The notes under the pieces are model-generated. The model searched no databases. It was given only the letters and a program-made list of their open reading frames with translations, and was not told the DNA's origin. Below, piece by piece: positions 14,924 to 27,399 of a stretch of 64,000 bases of DNA (positions are counted from its first letter, which is position 1; every line of letters begins with the position of its first letter). The stretch comes from Metaphire vulgaris (taxonomy: Eukaryota > Annelida > Clitellata > Crassiclitellata > Megascolecidae): positions 14,553,861 to 14,617,860 of the forward strand of contig CM030851.1 of the NCBI GenBank assembly GCA_018105865.1. The letters run 5' to 3'. Both the position numbers and the translations under genes were made by a program.

Positions 14924-15677
14924 GCATATATTGAATCATGGTCATTTTCAGTCACCTTCAAAGATTGCTTCTGCTAGGTAATGTCTTGTAAGAATTTTGA
15001 CTCTGACAAGCATAAAAGGTCATCTCCTCATTTCCTATATTTCCCCCCTTCCAGGTGTTGACATGCAAAAAAGATCGTCGCCTCTAAACGGTTACATTCT
15101 ATAGTCAAGTAGCCAAGGGGGGTTTGACCCCAACTCCCCCTTGGCTACGCCATTGATGCTGGCGCTAACATCAACAGCAACAGTACCATTTATTGAAAAA
15201 TTATAAACGCATTTCTGTTGTTTGCCAAGCGGCACACAGACTATGGATCGCTAGAGCAGTCAAAACGCCTACATCGGTGGGTCCATACTAATAAATTAAA
15301 CCCAACAACCTCTCGGTAGGTTCAAAGGTCAGCCAGACACAGGCAGTCAGAACAGAGGACTTTGTTTGCAACGTTCTTATGATTTTGACTCACTTGTTTT
15401 GCTTGCGTTAGAACGCCCACGAACGTTTGCAATGTACATTTTCTACCCGAGCAGAGTCCCGCGCTCCTTCTGCGGCAATACGGGACATGGAGGCCTGTAG
15501 ACCGTTGCTACACACGCCATTACGCTAGCGTAGACAGAAGCAGCCGAGGGTATCGCAGCTACAACTCAAAAGGGAAATTGGACCGCTAAGTTTAATTGGC
15601 TAGGAAATTTCCACTGTTACGGGCTGCTTGATTTTGGCTGGCTGACTGACTGGCCACACCTAAGTCTCCAATTACGC

Positions 15678-15710
<33 letters not shown>

Positions 15711-16059
15711 GAGAAAGTCAGACATTCGTTTTTGAAAGCAGACGACGTCGAGAGAAACCTCACCGCTTCAGGTACACTGTTGATCTGCATAATGTACACA
15801 AAAGTCTTCGTAGGGAATTTAGTGCTCCGGACCGAACGTAGGGACTAATCCGAATGGTTAAACATGCTTAATTAAACAGCAGAGCGGATATGAGCACAGA
15901 CGCAGACTTTGAATAGACCTCCAGGCTCGAGCCCCCAACTTTTGAGAGGTTGTTTTAGGGAAGTAGGAGCAGACTGGGGATGTAAGAAACAATAATTAAG
16001 CCTCTGACTTTGTTACTGCGCTATAAAAACTGTCGTTTAAATTAAGCTAAACTAAGCTT

Positions 16060-16700
16060 AGCGTGTGGTATGAAATGGCTGGAAGGTGACTTATTTCGAG
16101 CGCTGTAGATCGAAATTGAGAAGACCAATATTAAAGTAAAATCTCGTGGATTTCTATAGCGCCTTGGGAAGCAGCACAACAGTAGCTGCTTATTCTCAGT
16201 CGCTGATATTGCTCTTACAGGATTTGATGCAATGAAGATGGGGACAAATGAAAATATGCATGCTGTTTGTCTGTGAATTTGTCCAATTCCCTGAAATTTG
16301 TATCTTTCTATACACCTACTGTTTACTAATCCCTCCACTGCCTTCTATCACACAGCTATTTAATTATAAATGGTGATTTTGTTGTCTAAAAACAATGAAT
16401 CTGATATCTTAAGGCATGGTTCTTCCCTCTGCCGCCCTACAAGATATTCGTCAGGATTTTCACGATGTCTCTCATTCTCGCACAGTCGTTGGTTCTTGCG
16501 TGTAGTATACGAATTGGCTGGGCCGTGTCCTATTTCGAGCGCTGTAGATCGAAATCGAGGGGGCCAATAGGGATTGCTCTTGTATGATCCGATGCAAAGA
16601 AGATGGGGACAAACGAAAATGTGGGGTTTGTCGGAGAAGTTCTTCAAATCGATGAAATTCCTACATCTCTTGGCCTATAAACCAACTTTTCAATAGACCT
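16060..16700. repeat. Dispersed repeat R1, second tandem pair
   Basis: Two copies about 430 bp apart carry TATTTCGAGCGCTGTAGATC, GATGGGGACAAA(T/C)GAAAAT and, in the second, TTTGTCGGAGAAGTTCTTCA. They match the pair at 2771-3513 with substantial divergence. Confidence 0.65.
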
Positions 16701-16705
16701 TCAAC

Positions 16706-16707
<2 letters not shown>

Positions 16708-16773
<66 letters not shown>
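16708..16773. repeat. (GAT)n microsatellite
   Basis: About 22 uninterrupted GAT/ATG units. Confidence 0.95.
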
Positions 16774-16775
<2 letters not shown>

Positions 16776-17518
16776 GGTAAAAGGGTTGGGCCCCTCCATT
16801 CGTTTTTCCATCCAAATTTACGCCAATGACTATATAAGGTTAACTGACTAGTTATACAGTAATTATAATGTGACAGTAGGAATGTGATGCTGGGTGAACC
16901 GAAGACTTAATATTTATAGACCTACAGTAATTGACTACTACTAAAGGATCCGACTTCAGAAGGATCTGTCTGAGTTGCGCGGCCGTCTTAGGTCTCTGGA
17001 GAAATTAGTCTAATTAGCAGAGGAACAAAGCCTGCTATTACGCATTGGGAAGACTCGCGAAGACTGCGGTAACTGACGCAATTTCATGGCTATGTAGGCC
17101 TAAGGTATTTTGCTCGCGTATGATAGCGCGTATGATAAAGAGTCATATATCGTTAAAATACGTGCATATATGATACGAAAAATATAATACATATGATACA
17201 TATATGATCGAGCTTTGTTCGCTATTATTTTAGGCAAAATGGAGATTTTAGAGTCGATTGTGCATAGGCCTATAGTTGTCTAAGTTTAAGTTTTTGTCTT
17301 ATTTCAAATGTTACCTACTCAAGAATACGCTTAAGATACTGCAACAACGACGCCGAAACCCATCCTATACCTTTACCTGTTTTGAAAACTTTGAGAAGAT
17401 TACCTGTCATAATTTCTTGATGTTATGCACTTAAGTTAGAACGCTAAAAGATGAGAGTCTCAGTTCAAGAAGATGACATCATAAAAGCTCACGCGTAGTC
17501 CCCAGCAATCCGTTTTAA

Positions 17519-17520
<2 letters not shown>

Positions 17521-17585
<65 letters not shown>

Positions 17586-17888
17586 ATGTTAAGATCCAGT
17601 GATAAAACATCGTTGATTGGTAGATTGAATATACTAGGCCTACATCTCTACGCCAAACTGGTCCAATGCCAGAGATTGAGAAAAGCGCCAGATAAGCAGC
17701 ATTGTAAAACAAGGTGTCTCTCTGTCTGTATCTGTGTACGAGTATTTTCATCCACCCATTAGAGGCCTATAATGCTGTTCAGCTGATGTGTTGACTGGAG
17801 ATCCGGTCTAAGAATAGAACAAACACTTTATCCTGATCAAAGAAGATAATGTATTAAGCAGCAAACAAGCAGGAAAAAAATCTGTTCC

Positions 17889-17943
<55 letters not shown>

Positions 17944-17976
17944 GTGTGTATGTATATATATATAATCATATATATG

Positions 17977-18014
<38 letters not shown>
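17521..18014. repeat. Pair of (AT)n microsatellites
   Basis: Two long AT runs, 17521-17583 and 17890-18014 (the latter interrupted by TGTGTGTATGT and ATCATATATATGAT), separated by about 300 bases of unique sequence without coding signs. Confidence 0.9.
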
Positions 18015-18016
<2 letters not shown>

Positions 18017-18327
18017 ACGAAGTGAGATTCGTCAGAAATAAGTGACTCAAGCTTGAATAATCTAATTCATTTAAGGCAAGCCAGGGCCTGTTAATGCATT
18101 CGTCTGACCTGTTAAAAGAGATTTAGTGCAGTTCTGTCAAGATACTGTATAATGTTACCGAGTATAAATATTCGAATAAAAGGAAACTAGCCACAGTGTG
18201 TTAATTTCATCTCATATGCAAAACTGATAACGTCCGTTGGAACCTTTTCTTATCGGAAACTGCCTTATCTGCTATTCTACTCGTTCGCCTCAATATGCTG
18301 CATGCATTTTTTTCTTTTCGTATATAG

Positions 18328-18363
18328 GTCGGGATTCCAGCCCTATCGTGTTCCAAAATGTCT
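18328..18363 (+). other. Initiator mini-exon of lectin unit C (MS exon)
   Basis: A T-rich acceptor ending TATATAG at 18327 opens a 36-nt exon whose last six bases are ATG TCT, followed directly by GTAAGTATAG. It mirrors the A1 exon at 6656-6693 in length, start context (CAAAATGTC) and phase. Confidence 0.8.
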
Positions 18364-18974
18364 GTAAGTATAGAATATCTTGGAAGTTTCCAAGACGCAT
18401 TTCGTCTTAACGGAAATTTGCTATAAGCTTGGTTAACGATCGACGAACTTCTCGAAGTGATTAGGCCTCTAATAATAATAATTATAATAATGCGAAATTT
18501 CCAAGACAAACTAGCAGCTATATATTAATGTTCCTACTTTGTTGGGTTTTGCAACTGTTCTGTTTTATTCTCTAAAGATTACTTAAAAATCAGTTTCAAC
18601 GTTGCTTTGTTTTAAATTATCAATTTCTTTAGTAATTGTAGGCTAAGAGCAATATTATTACGCTTCGTATTTCTAGTATTACACGATCATCAGTCAGTTG
18701 AACGGGTTTGCGCTGGACGTGGATGGGAGCAATCCGAATCCAGGGACGAGGGTATTTCCTTGGCCGAAGCACGGAAACGACAACCAGCTCTTCTACGATG
18801 ATCCGGCGACCGGAACCATCCGGACGAAGATCAATAACTTCTGTCTGGACATTGAAAGTAAGTCTGACGCCCACTTCCCACGCCAGTCAGGTCTTAGTCA
18901 GAAGGAATGCGCCGCTTCCCCCACGTTCCGCCTATCTCTTTATCTTTCTTCTCTGTCTCTGTCTCTCTTCTCTG

Positions 18975-19022
<48 letters not shown>

Positions 19023-22000
19023 AGATTGTTCAAATATTAATTGTTTATTGTTACACCTATTTACAAATAAGTCAACTGTGGCTAAATAGCAGTTGATTCA
19101 ACATTGGTAAATAATATTATGCTGTTGCTTGTTGCAAATGTTTCCAACGAATTTACAGCTATATGCCTATGTTTTGTCAGATTCGTTGAGGTTGGAAGGG
19201 ATGCTACACAGTTACAGGGTTCAAACAAACTAAGCAAATTCTACAGTAGACTGACTGAACGCTTGAATGTCTAAGGACTCCATATTCGCACACTAAAACC
19301 GACATGACTCTCGCGATTCATGCATTGCAAATGTAACCGAATGGAATTCGCCGACAGTTGAATATGTTGCCCTCTCGACAGAGAAAAATTCGAACTTCGA
19401 AGAAAGAAACTGATTCAAGTAGAGACAATGCATGCATTAAACTAAACCGAGTGGAACACTTCGATTCGCTTCTTATATAGGTCCACTTGACACCCTGGGC
19501 AGAAAATCTTTCAAACCCCGTCATTTATGTTTAGCTATAAAGCGATCTCTTGAAATCCTATTCTCTCGGCCGATAGCAAATACTGTATACTTATACCGAT
19601 GCAAGCTAGCCTTTGACCGCCCGCGACTGCCTAGCTTTTGACCGCCCGCGACTGCCTAGCTTTTGACCGCCCGCGACTGCCTAGCTTTTGACCGCCCGCG
19701 ACTGCCTTTACAGCGCTCTCTTCACACGGAACAATCAAAATTTCATATCCGAGTATTCGTAAATGCAGCTTTCTTTCTGAACCCTAAGTACCGTACAGTG
19801 GCGGATCTAGGATTTGGCAAGATGAGGGCCGTTGTGATGACACCTTCTAATAATGGAGCCAACTATTTTTTAAAAACTAGAACTATTCTATGTGCTTAGA
19901 ATGTATGCACCAAAACATGGGGGCCCGTGAGGACAAGGCATTCATATAGGGGCACGGGGCTCCCCATGTGAAAAAACCTGTGTACTATAGAATACTAGAT
20001 TGGTCTTGTAGACTACTAGCTATTAGACTGTAGAATGAAGTATTGTAGAAATATTGTGTATAGTAACTGAAAAAGGTATTTATGGCGTTGCGTACTGCAA
20101 TGTCATGCTGTTATTTGTAGACTCAGAGACAAGAAGACAAAGAACGCTAATACAGGAACAAACCTTCTAGTAGCCTAACTAGAGGACAAGAGACCATGCA
20201 AAGACCATAATGTGAATGAATGGAAGGGTGGAACACAGTGGTTTTCACACACAGGGCAGATCCTACTATTGTTATTATTTTTTCTAATCGAAAGTATAGC
20301 TCTGTTCAGTGGCGTAGCCAGGATTTCCGGAAGGGGTTTTTTGGTTTTCATCGTAACCAACTTCGAAAAATCTTGACAAGCAAAAGAAGTCGTCACCTCT
20401 TACACCTTTACATTCTATAACGCTTAGAAATTTTGGGGTCGGCAGCCAATGGAGGGGGGTTGACCCCCAAAACCGCGTCTGAGAATTAAAAATGTATGGA
20501 AGCACATTAAAAATTTTTCGTCGGGAGACAAAAGGGAGTTTAACCCCCTCCCCACCGCCTCCTTGGCTACGCCACTGGTTCTGTTTGACTGGGTGATCTC
20601 TTCTTTTCAGACAATCAATTGGTGACGAGGCCGTTTCAACAGGGAGATCCGAACCAGCAGTGGGAACGCCGGGGCAATGTCATCGCCAATCGTCAAAACC
20701 CTAACGAAGTTCTTGACATTGCGGGTAACGACAGATAATATCATCGTATTCGTAAATGACAAATCTCATATATATATATATATATATCTTTATATCTCCT
20801 AAAACAATGCACTTACCAAAGTTTTTTCTTGTTGGAGGGAAAAGGTGAACGTTCTTCTGCATTTAAAACTACAATTCGCATGCCTACCTCCGCTGGAGTT
20901 TGAAAATCTAGGGGTTTTAAGCGTGTGAGCAGGCTATTCCTCCGGCCCCAGTCCCTGTATACTGCCTTTTGAAATCTGTTGCCGCATCTAACACGGTACA
21001 CTCTCACCGAGCATGATAGCTACTTAGGAGGAATTAGTCGAGCTTAATGCTACGTCGTATACGCCATCGTTTCACTTGGTTTGACAGTGCCTTCGTATAG
21101 AAAATCTGTTGTTCTCTTCATTGATTGATCTATTGATTGATTCTTTTGAATTGATTGATTGAAATGATTGATTGAACAGGATCCGATCGAAACCAAGGAG
21201 CCCGGGTTACCAAGTACCAGTCCAACGGAGGACAGAACCAACTGTGGAATTTCGAATACGTGGGCGGTCAGCCACCCCAGGGCCAACAGGGCGGCTACCC
21301 ACAGGGTCAACAGGGCGGCTACCCCAACATCGGGGCGTCCACCTATCCTGCCTACCCTGCCTACCCCGCCTATCCATCTGGCGGTCAGCAGGCCTCCTAC
21401 CCACCTACGCAGCCCCAGCAGCCCCAGCACCAGAGGTGAGCAGGCCTACGTGGGCAAAATTCAGGTGTACACAGTACACGTATCGGTAATTGTTCATTTC
21501 TTATAATTCACTTACTCTATGGAATTTATGCTATGCAATGGATTGTTATGTAATCTACTCAGAGATGCTCCTGGCATTCGAGTCGTGAGACTTTAGCTGC
21601 GTTATCTATTAACTTTTTGGCAGTATTAAAAGAGACCCAATGATCAGTGGCGGCTCCAGGATTTGGCAAGTTAGGGGGTGGCGTTTGGGCGGCAACTTAT
21701 AATTAATGAGGACCAACCATTTGTTGATAATTATGTAGTAGTAAGTATAGGGTCCCAACAGAAGGAGCACTGGGGGCCAGGCATTCACTAGGGGGCACGG
21801 GCCCCCATGTGGAGCCGCCACTGCTAATGATAAGTATAGGCTTCGAGCAGGGGCGTAGCGACGGGGGTATATATGCATATATAGCCCCCAAAATCAGTCT
21901 ACCTTAAAGTTTGTATGGTATTTATATGTAATTATATGTGGATTATATGGTTTATGTGGGTTATAGTTAAGATTTATACCCTCTCCTCCCAAAATATTTA

Positions 22001-23874
22001 TAGCCCCCAATCAAATTCCTGGCTATATATACACATATATATATATATATTCAGATATATATATATATATATCAACTGTTGCAAATTTTGATTTTCAATT
22101 ACTTTCAAATGGTTTCATATGAGCTTTTACTCACTTATTATGAATGTAATAAGGTTTTTGTTTGAAAGCTCAGAAAAGTTCATAAATTTTTAGCATATCA
22201 CTATCTTTAGCATCCATTACTACATTGATATCAATCGCTATTGCAAACATGGGCCATCACCTTCTCCATTTAAAACGACTCATCCATGACAACCCTCGTT
22301 ATTCCATAATGCTAATAATACAAAAGATTTGTGGAAATACAAGCGCATTTTAAAAACTTATTTCGTCCTGTAAGAGATCGATTTCAAGCACTATATTGAG
22401 GCATTGTCTTTAGCATTCTTCACTACATCGATATCAATCGCTATTTTAAACGTAGGCCATCGTCTTCTGTATTTATAGCGCATCCAGCATGACAACCGTC
22501 GTTGTTCCATAGTGCTAATAATGCAGAGTATTTGAGCAAATACAACCGCACATTTGAAATTTATTTCGTCCTGTTATAGAACGAATTCAAGCACCATATT
22601 CAGCCACTATCTTTAGCATCCATTACTACATTGATACCAATCGCTATTGCAAACACGGGCGATCACCTCCTCCATTTGAAACGACTCATCCATAACACCC
22701 TCGTTTGTCCATAATGCTAATAATACACAGGATTTGTGGAAGTACAAGCGCGATTTTTCAAAACTTATTTCGTCCTGTAAGAGATCGATTTCAAGCACTA
22801 TATTGAGGCATTATCTTTAGCATTCTTCACTACATCGATATCAATCGCTATTTTAAACGTAGGCCATCGCCTTATGTATTTTTAGCGCATCCAGCATGGC
22901 AACCGCCGTTGTTCCATAATGCTAATAATGCACAGTATATGTGCAAATCAACCGGATATCGTCCTGTTATAGAACGAATTCAAGCACCATATTCAGCCAC
23001 TATCTTTAGCATTCATTACTACATTGATATCAATCGCTATTGCAAACATGGGCCGTCACCTTCTCCATTTAAAACGACTCATCCATGACAACCCTCGTTA
23101 TTCCATAATGCTAATAATACAAAAGATTTGTGGAAATATAAGCGCATTTTTAAAACTTATTTCGTCCTGTAAGAGATCGATTTCAAGCACTATATTGAGG
23201 CATTATCTTTAGCATTCTTCACTACATCGATATCAATCGCTATTTTAAACGTAGGCCATCGCCTTATGTATTTTTAGCGCATCCAGCATGGCAACCGCCG
23301 TTGTTCCATAATGCTAATAATGCAGAGTATTTGAGCAAATACAACCGCACATTTGAAATTTATTTCGTCCTGTTATAGATCGAATTCAAGCACCATATTC
23401 AGTCACTATCTTTAGCATTCATTACTACCTTGATATCAATCGCTATTGCAAACATGAGCCATCACCTTCTGCATTTAAAACGGCTCATCCATGACACTCA
23501 GTCAGAGGTTTCGTTGAGCACAATGACGAACCTGGACCTGATTGTGCACTGTGTACATTGTTATGTTAAGATACAGAGCCTGGCAATACTGGCAATAAAA
23601 ATGGCATCATTGCATTGATAACGAAATGCATTCTCAACATTACATTATTTTCTATTTGTTATTGTTGTGTCCATATTCAATGGGGCATTAAGGTATTTTA
23701 ACATAAAGTGTTAACGAAAATTGCTATAGTTACTAAAAACTAAGACCAGAAAATTATGAACTTTTTGTAACTTAAAAAAAAATCATATTCATATATGTTT
23801 CATATGTAAAAAGTGTCATCTGAAAAGTTTTGAAAGTTTTTGAAAATCAGAAATTTTGTGTTTTTTGTAACACC

Positions 23875-23947
<73 letters not shown>

Positions 23948-25212
23948 CCAAAATCAGTCTTCCTTAAAGTTTTGTATGTGATTTATATGTAATTATATGT
24001 GGTTTATATGGTTTATGTGGTTTATAGTTAAGAATTATACCCCTTCCCCCAAAATATATTTATACCCCTCAATCAAATTACTGGCTATACCTCTGGCTGC
24101 GAGACAAGACATTTCTCTGGTGCGAATGATCGTCGTTATGACCGTTGTAAGTTCGTTTGCTCGTCAGACAGGAGTTCTTCATCGTCAGCGAAATGAACGG
24201 AAAGGTGGTGGACATCAGAGGCGGCAGCAAAGACGCCGGCGCCGACATCATCATGTGGACGAAGAATCCGCAGATGGCGAAGAACCAGCGCTGGTACCTG
24301 GACGAACACGGATATATCCGCTCCGTCCTCAACGACATGGTCTTTGCAGCTAAAAGTAAGGCGCCACACTCGGATATTTTTAAACCCCCTAACACTCCCA
24401 TTTTGAGACCGAAACCCCCAACACCACCACCCTCACCCAATCTCAGGTATTGGATGACCTTTTTTGCTTGTCAGACTCTTTTGACAGAGCACCCCCCTTC
24501 AGAAATTACGGACACACCCCCAAATTGATAGGCCTAATCCTAGAAACAACCCTGGCCACACTTACTGCTGCAAATCATAAAAACGAAGCACGATTTTAGA
24601 AGAACAATAATTATCATTTTAATAATTATTATTTACGTCTTTCTATAATTTCTACCACGTGATCTCAGTGCTATACTGCAAGAGGCATACTTAGAATAGA
24701 TAGCTCAAATGAGGCGTTCAAATGTAACTTCCATCCCCTCGTGGGCGTTCGCATAAATTTGTCTAGGGGGTGCAAAACAGGGTCTTGTGACGAAAGAAAC
24801 AAGTAATGTTACTTTTTCGATAACATTACTATTTTCCGGGGGAGGTGCAATTGCACCCCCTTTCAGTCACTTCCGGACGCCCATGTTTCCCCTTACATAG
24901 CCTGGTCTCGCGGGAATTGGATGAAGACTCGAGCCTAGAGACCTATTATAAGTTTACGCTTATGCGTATGCGTCTAGTTGGTCCTATTCTCTATTCGGGT
25001 TCTGTTTCTGTTCGACAGGCGGAGACTATGTCAAGATGGCTCGGCACTCGGGTGAACCGCACTCGCAGTGGAAATTCGACGGGAACAAGGTGGTCAGCAA
25101 GACCGGAGACGTGCTCGACATCTGTCGCGGGAGCAGGGACGACGGGGCGCAGCTGTGCGCCTACAAGCCCCACGGCAAGGAAAACCAGCGCTTCAGGAAG
25201 GAGGTCGACTGA
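18358..25212 (+). CDS. Lectin unit C: two-domain EW29-like R-type lectin, 312 residues
   Basis: Exons 18358-18363, 18677-18857, 20611-20724, 21180-21435, 24168-24355 and 25019-25212 join with consistent phases (0,1,1,2,1) to a 939-nt CDS ending TGA. Domain 1 (about residues 3-115) has repeat cores NQLF, NQQW, NQLW. A Gln/Gly/Tyr/Pro-rich linker follows (GGYPQGQ and AYP repeats, about 116-185). Domain 2 has NQRW, SQWK, NQRF and ends REVD-like at KEVD. The layout, size range and lack of a signal peptide match the earthworm 29-kDa galactose-binding lectin EW29, so a multivalent galactose binder in the cytosol or released unconventionally is likely. An in-frame TGA at 21437-21439 overlaps the donor AG|GTGAGC, so intron retention would give a one-domain form. 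Intron 2 carries a hAT insertion close to the acceptor at 20610. Confidence 0.85.
19605..19707. repeat. 25-bp tandem repeat, about four copies
   Basis: TAGCTTTTGACCGCCCGCGA plus CTGCC repeats four times at a 25-bp period in an intron of unit C. The copies are nearly identical; the first differs by one base. Confidence 0.95.
19797..19975. mobile_element. hAT-like element, left end intact, right end decayed
   Basis: CAGTGGCGGATCTAGGATTT at the left and GGCATTCATATAGGGGCACG plus CCCCATGTG at the right parallel the complete element at 21645-21823. The right terminal CCGCCACTG is missing. Confidence 0.6.
20307..20577. mobile_element. Complete 271-bp hAT-like element, 33 bp upstream of a unit C exon
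   Basis: Ends are CAGTGGCGTAGCCAGG and CTTGGCTACGCCACTG, inverted repeats. Flanks GCTCTGTT (20299-20306) and GTTCTGTT (20578-20585) form an 8-bp duplication with one change. The interior has no ORF. The right end lies only 33 bases before exon 20611, so the present pyrimidine tract (TCTTCTTTTCAG) is confined to a very short native segment. Confidence 0.85.
21645..21823. mobile_element. Complete 179-bp hAT-like element in the linker intron of unit C
   Basis: Ends CAGTGGCGGCTCCAGG and GTGGAGCCGCCACTG are inverted repeats. Flanks CCAATGAT (21637-21644) and CTAATGAT (21824-21831) are an 8-bp target duplication with one change. Its interior (GGGGCACGGG and AACCATTTGTTG motifs) resembles fragments at 19797 and 27905-28040. 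Confidence 0.85.
22195..23500. repeat. Satellite-like array: about 200-bp monomers in A/B alternation (about 400-bp dimers)
   Basis: The anchor TAGCAT(C/T)CATTACTACATTG (A type) recurs at about 22207, 22612, 23005 and 23412. TAGCATTCTTCACTACATCG (B type) recurs at about 22412, 22815 and 23208. Each monomer continues with ATATCAATCGCTATT and ends in ACTTATTTCGTCCTGT. Spacing of like monomers is about 393-407 bp, twice the spacing of unlike ones. The array sits in the unit C intron separating the two lectin domains. Confidence 0.9.
23879..23943. repeat. (AT)n microsatellite
   Basis: About 32 uninterrupted TA units. On its right, 23944-24095 repeats sequence found to the left of the satellite array (21880-22025). 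Confidence 0.95.
23944..24095. mobile_element. hAT-family fragment, duplicate of 21880-22025
   Basis: AAAATCAGTCTTCCTTAAAG, TTATATGTAATTATATGTGG and CAATCAAATTACTGGCTATA match 21880-22025 closely, so two copies of one element flank the satellite array and the AT run. Confidence 0.65.
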
Positions 25213-26333
25213 CAACGCAACGCAACGCAACGCTGCGCTGCCCGTACGGCGAATCAGCTCTCTTTGCACGGCGAGCGTCTAAAAACCTTAGACCCGCCGA
25301 ATAGAATAGCTCCGCGAATATTCCGGAATAGCTTTTATAATATCTCTCTCTCGTATAATCTATTTGTACCGTCGGCACCGTCGATATACACGCTTTTTCG
25401 CTTCTATCTCATTTGTTATTTAGCGGCTTATGGAATGTTAGTGATACTACGCTAGGCCTGTCTTCCGTGAGACCAGTTCAATTTCAGTCTTTTAAAATTT
25501 ATAATTATAACCTGCATTTGATTGTCAACGTGCTGCGCATGAAGAGCTAATAATGGAAAACTTATTTCATGTGGTTTTTTGAGTTGAATGATGATTTTTG
25601 CAGAGTATCAGTAACTGGTGAAATTTTGCGCAGGGATTAAAATTTTTTTGTGAAAACAGTAACAACTCGAGATTAGCTGTACCCATTAAGACTCGGGTCC
25701 CGAGCCATGGGCCATATTTTGCGGTTGCGCTACTTGCTTTGGCAAAGTCTCACACATAAACCTGGCTAATTAGTATCTTAACCTTTATCCAGTGCACTAT
25801 GTGAAGATGGAAACAGACGAAAATATATGGTTTTTATCGGAGATGTTCTTGAAATCACTGAAATATTTATACATGCCTATACATGAAAAAGAGGATGTCA
25901 ACTGCGACAGCCCCCATAATACCATAACGCTATAATATTGCATAGCGTTATTCAGGCCCAGCTTTGCAACTTATTTATTCACGACATTATGAGTTTAGAT
26001 TTACAGCGCTTGAAATAGAACAGATCTTAGCCATTTCATACTACAGCACTACACACGAGAACGAGGCACATCAACAAAATGAAAGTCCTGTCGAATTATC
26101 GAATATCTTGTGAAATGGTTAGTAGTCCGATAGGAGGGAAGAGTGGCGTAGGCTACTAAGATATCTAGTTCACTGTACAACAGGTTTTATAATGTATTTG
26201 CTGTGTGAGAGAAGCGAAAGGAATTCAGGCTAGCTGTTGAACATTGGGTGTACAGACACGTGGTTATCTCAACGATTTGAAGAAACTCTCCGACAAAAAT
26301 TAAATTTTCTTCTGTTTCTATCTTCAAACCGGG

Positions 26334-26455
26334 CACTGACACACTGACACACTCAAACTGACACACTGACACCGACCTTGACACTGACACGTTCACCCTG
26401 ACACTGATACTGACAATCACACACTGACACATACACTTACACTGACACACTGGCA
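26334..26455. repeat. Degenerate ACACTGACAC tandem repeat
   Basis: Irregular head-to-tail units of ACACTGACAC/CACTGACACA over about 120 bases, non-coding on either strand. Confidence 0.75.
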
Positions 26456-26654
26456 CCTCCGTAGCTATAACAGCCGGACCCGCCACCTCGTGAATACATT
26501 GACTGTTGCTCGGCTGACAATCCACCTTGTCTATAGCCATTTCAAGAAAGATTAAGCGCATAAGAATAAGCAGCTACTACTGTAGGGCCTACTTCCCAGA
26601 GCGCTTTATAAATTTACAAGATTTTACTTACTTACTTAATGAACAATGTACGAT

Positions 26655-26821
26655 AGCATCATCATCATCATCATATGTGTCATCTTCATATCTGAAGGTT
26701 GACGGTCATGAGTTGTTTCCACTTTGTTCTGTCTTCAGCAATCCTTTTTAGTCTTCCGTAGTTCTTTTCCTGTATGTGTTCCTTAACGTCGTCCAGCCAG
26801 TCTCTTCTAGGTCTATACGAT
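26655..26821 (-). mobile_element. 5'-truncated non-LTR retrotransposon, C-terminal end of its reverse transcriptase ORF
   Basis: The minus strand encodes RPRRDWLDDVKEHI, then EDRTKWKQL, and a TGA stop at about 26698, followed on the same strand by an (ATG)n tail. The RP(R/K)xxWxDDxKxD...AxDRxxW pattern is the well-known C-terminal end of LINE ORF2 proteins, and a microsatellite 3' tail is common in such elements. The remainder of the element is absent, as expected for 5' truncation on insertion. Confidence 0.75.
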
Positions 26822-27399
26822 AGCAGTTACAATAATTTAGGTTAATTGAGTACGCTGACATTGAGGAGACTTTGGTAATACAAGCAAGACTAATTTAATT
26901 AATCTAGCTGGGAGAACCTGATAAATTGAGTAGTTATTTGCCCCTAGAAAGCGGCGATGACCTTTTTTGCTTGTCAGGCTAAATTGACTAAATTGAGACA
27001 AATTGAAAATAAATGAAAATACTAATATAAAACACTAAGACACACATAGAAAAGGTGCAAATAGTGCTGGACACAGTCTTCTTTTAGTTCTCTGCCCGGA
27101 AGCAGATCCTGGTTGCCATTGGCGCCATCTATCTCTGTCAGCAGCTTGGGTCTTTAATCCTTTGTATCCGTCTTTTGGCATCATCCAGTGCAGTAGTGAT
27201 GTACGTGGACACAGTCAAATCAATCAACTTTCAAATTCCAAATACCGAATATTGCAAACAATAATCAATTTTCAGAAAAAATTTTAAAAGCCCATATTCT
27301 GCAAAAAACCAGCTCCCCAGACTAGATTTAGTAGGTCCGAAAAACCCAGATCTGGGGAAAAAGTCACTGGCATCGCTGGAAAATCTTATAACATGAATA

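Larger units (their letters stand above)
14690..18327. other. Intergenic interval between lectin units A2 and C
   Basis: No splice-supported exon was found. It holds a (TTA)n tract at 14838-14922, a (CTG)n run of about ten units at 15679-15709, R1 repeat copies at about 16060-16330 and 16485-16690, a (GAT)n tract at 16708-16773, (AT)n tracts at 17521-17583 and 17890-18014, and a TTTCTATAGCGCC motif near 16152. The unit C promoter should lie in its last part. Confidence 0.55.

Noticed and set aside
19605..19707. Regular 25-bp repeats resembling a CRISPR array
   Set aside because: There are no spacers, since the units are directly abutting, and the window is a eukaryotic genome.
21050..21430. 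Minus-strand and alternative plus-strand frames over the lectin C linker exon
   Set aside because: They are shadows of the Gly/Gln/Tyr/Pro-rich coding frame.
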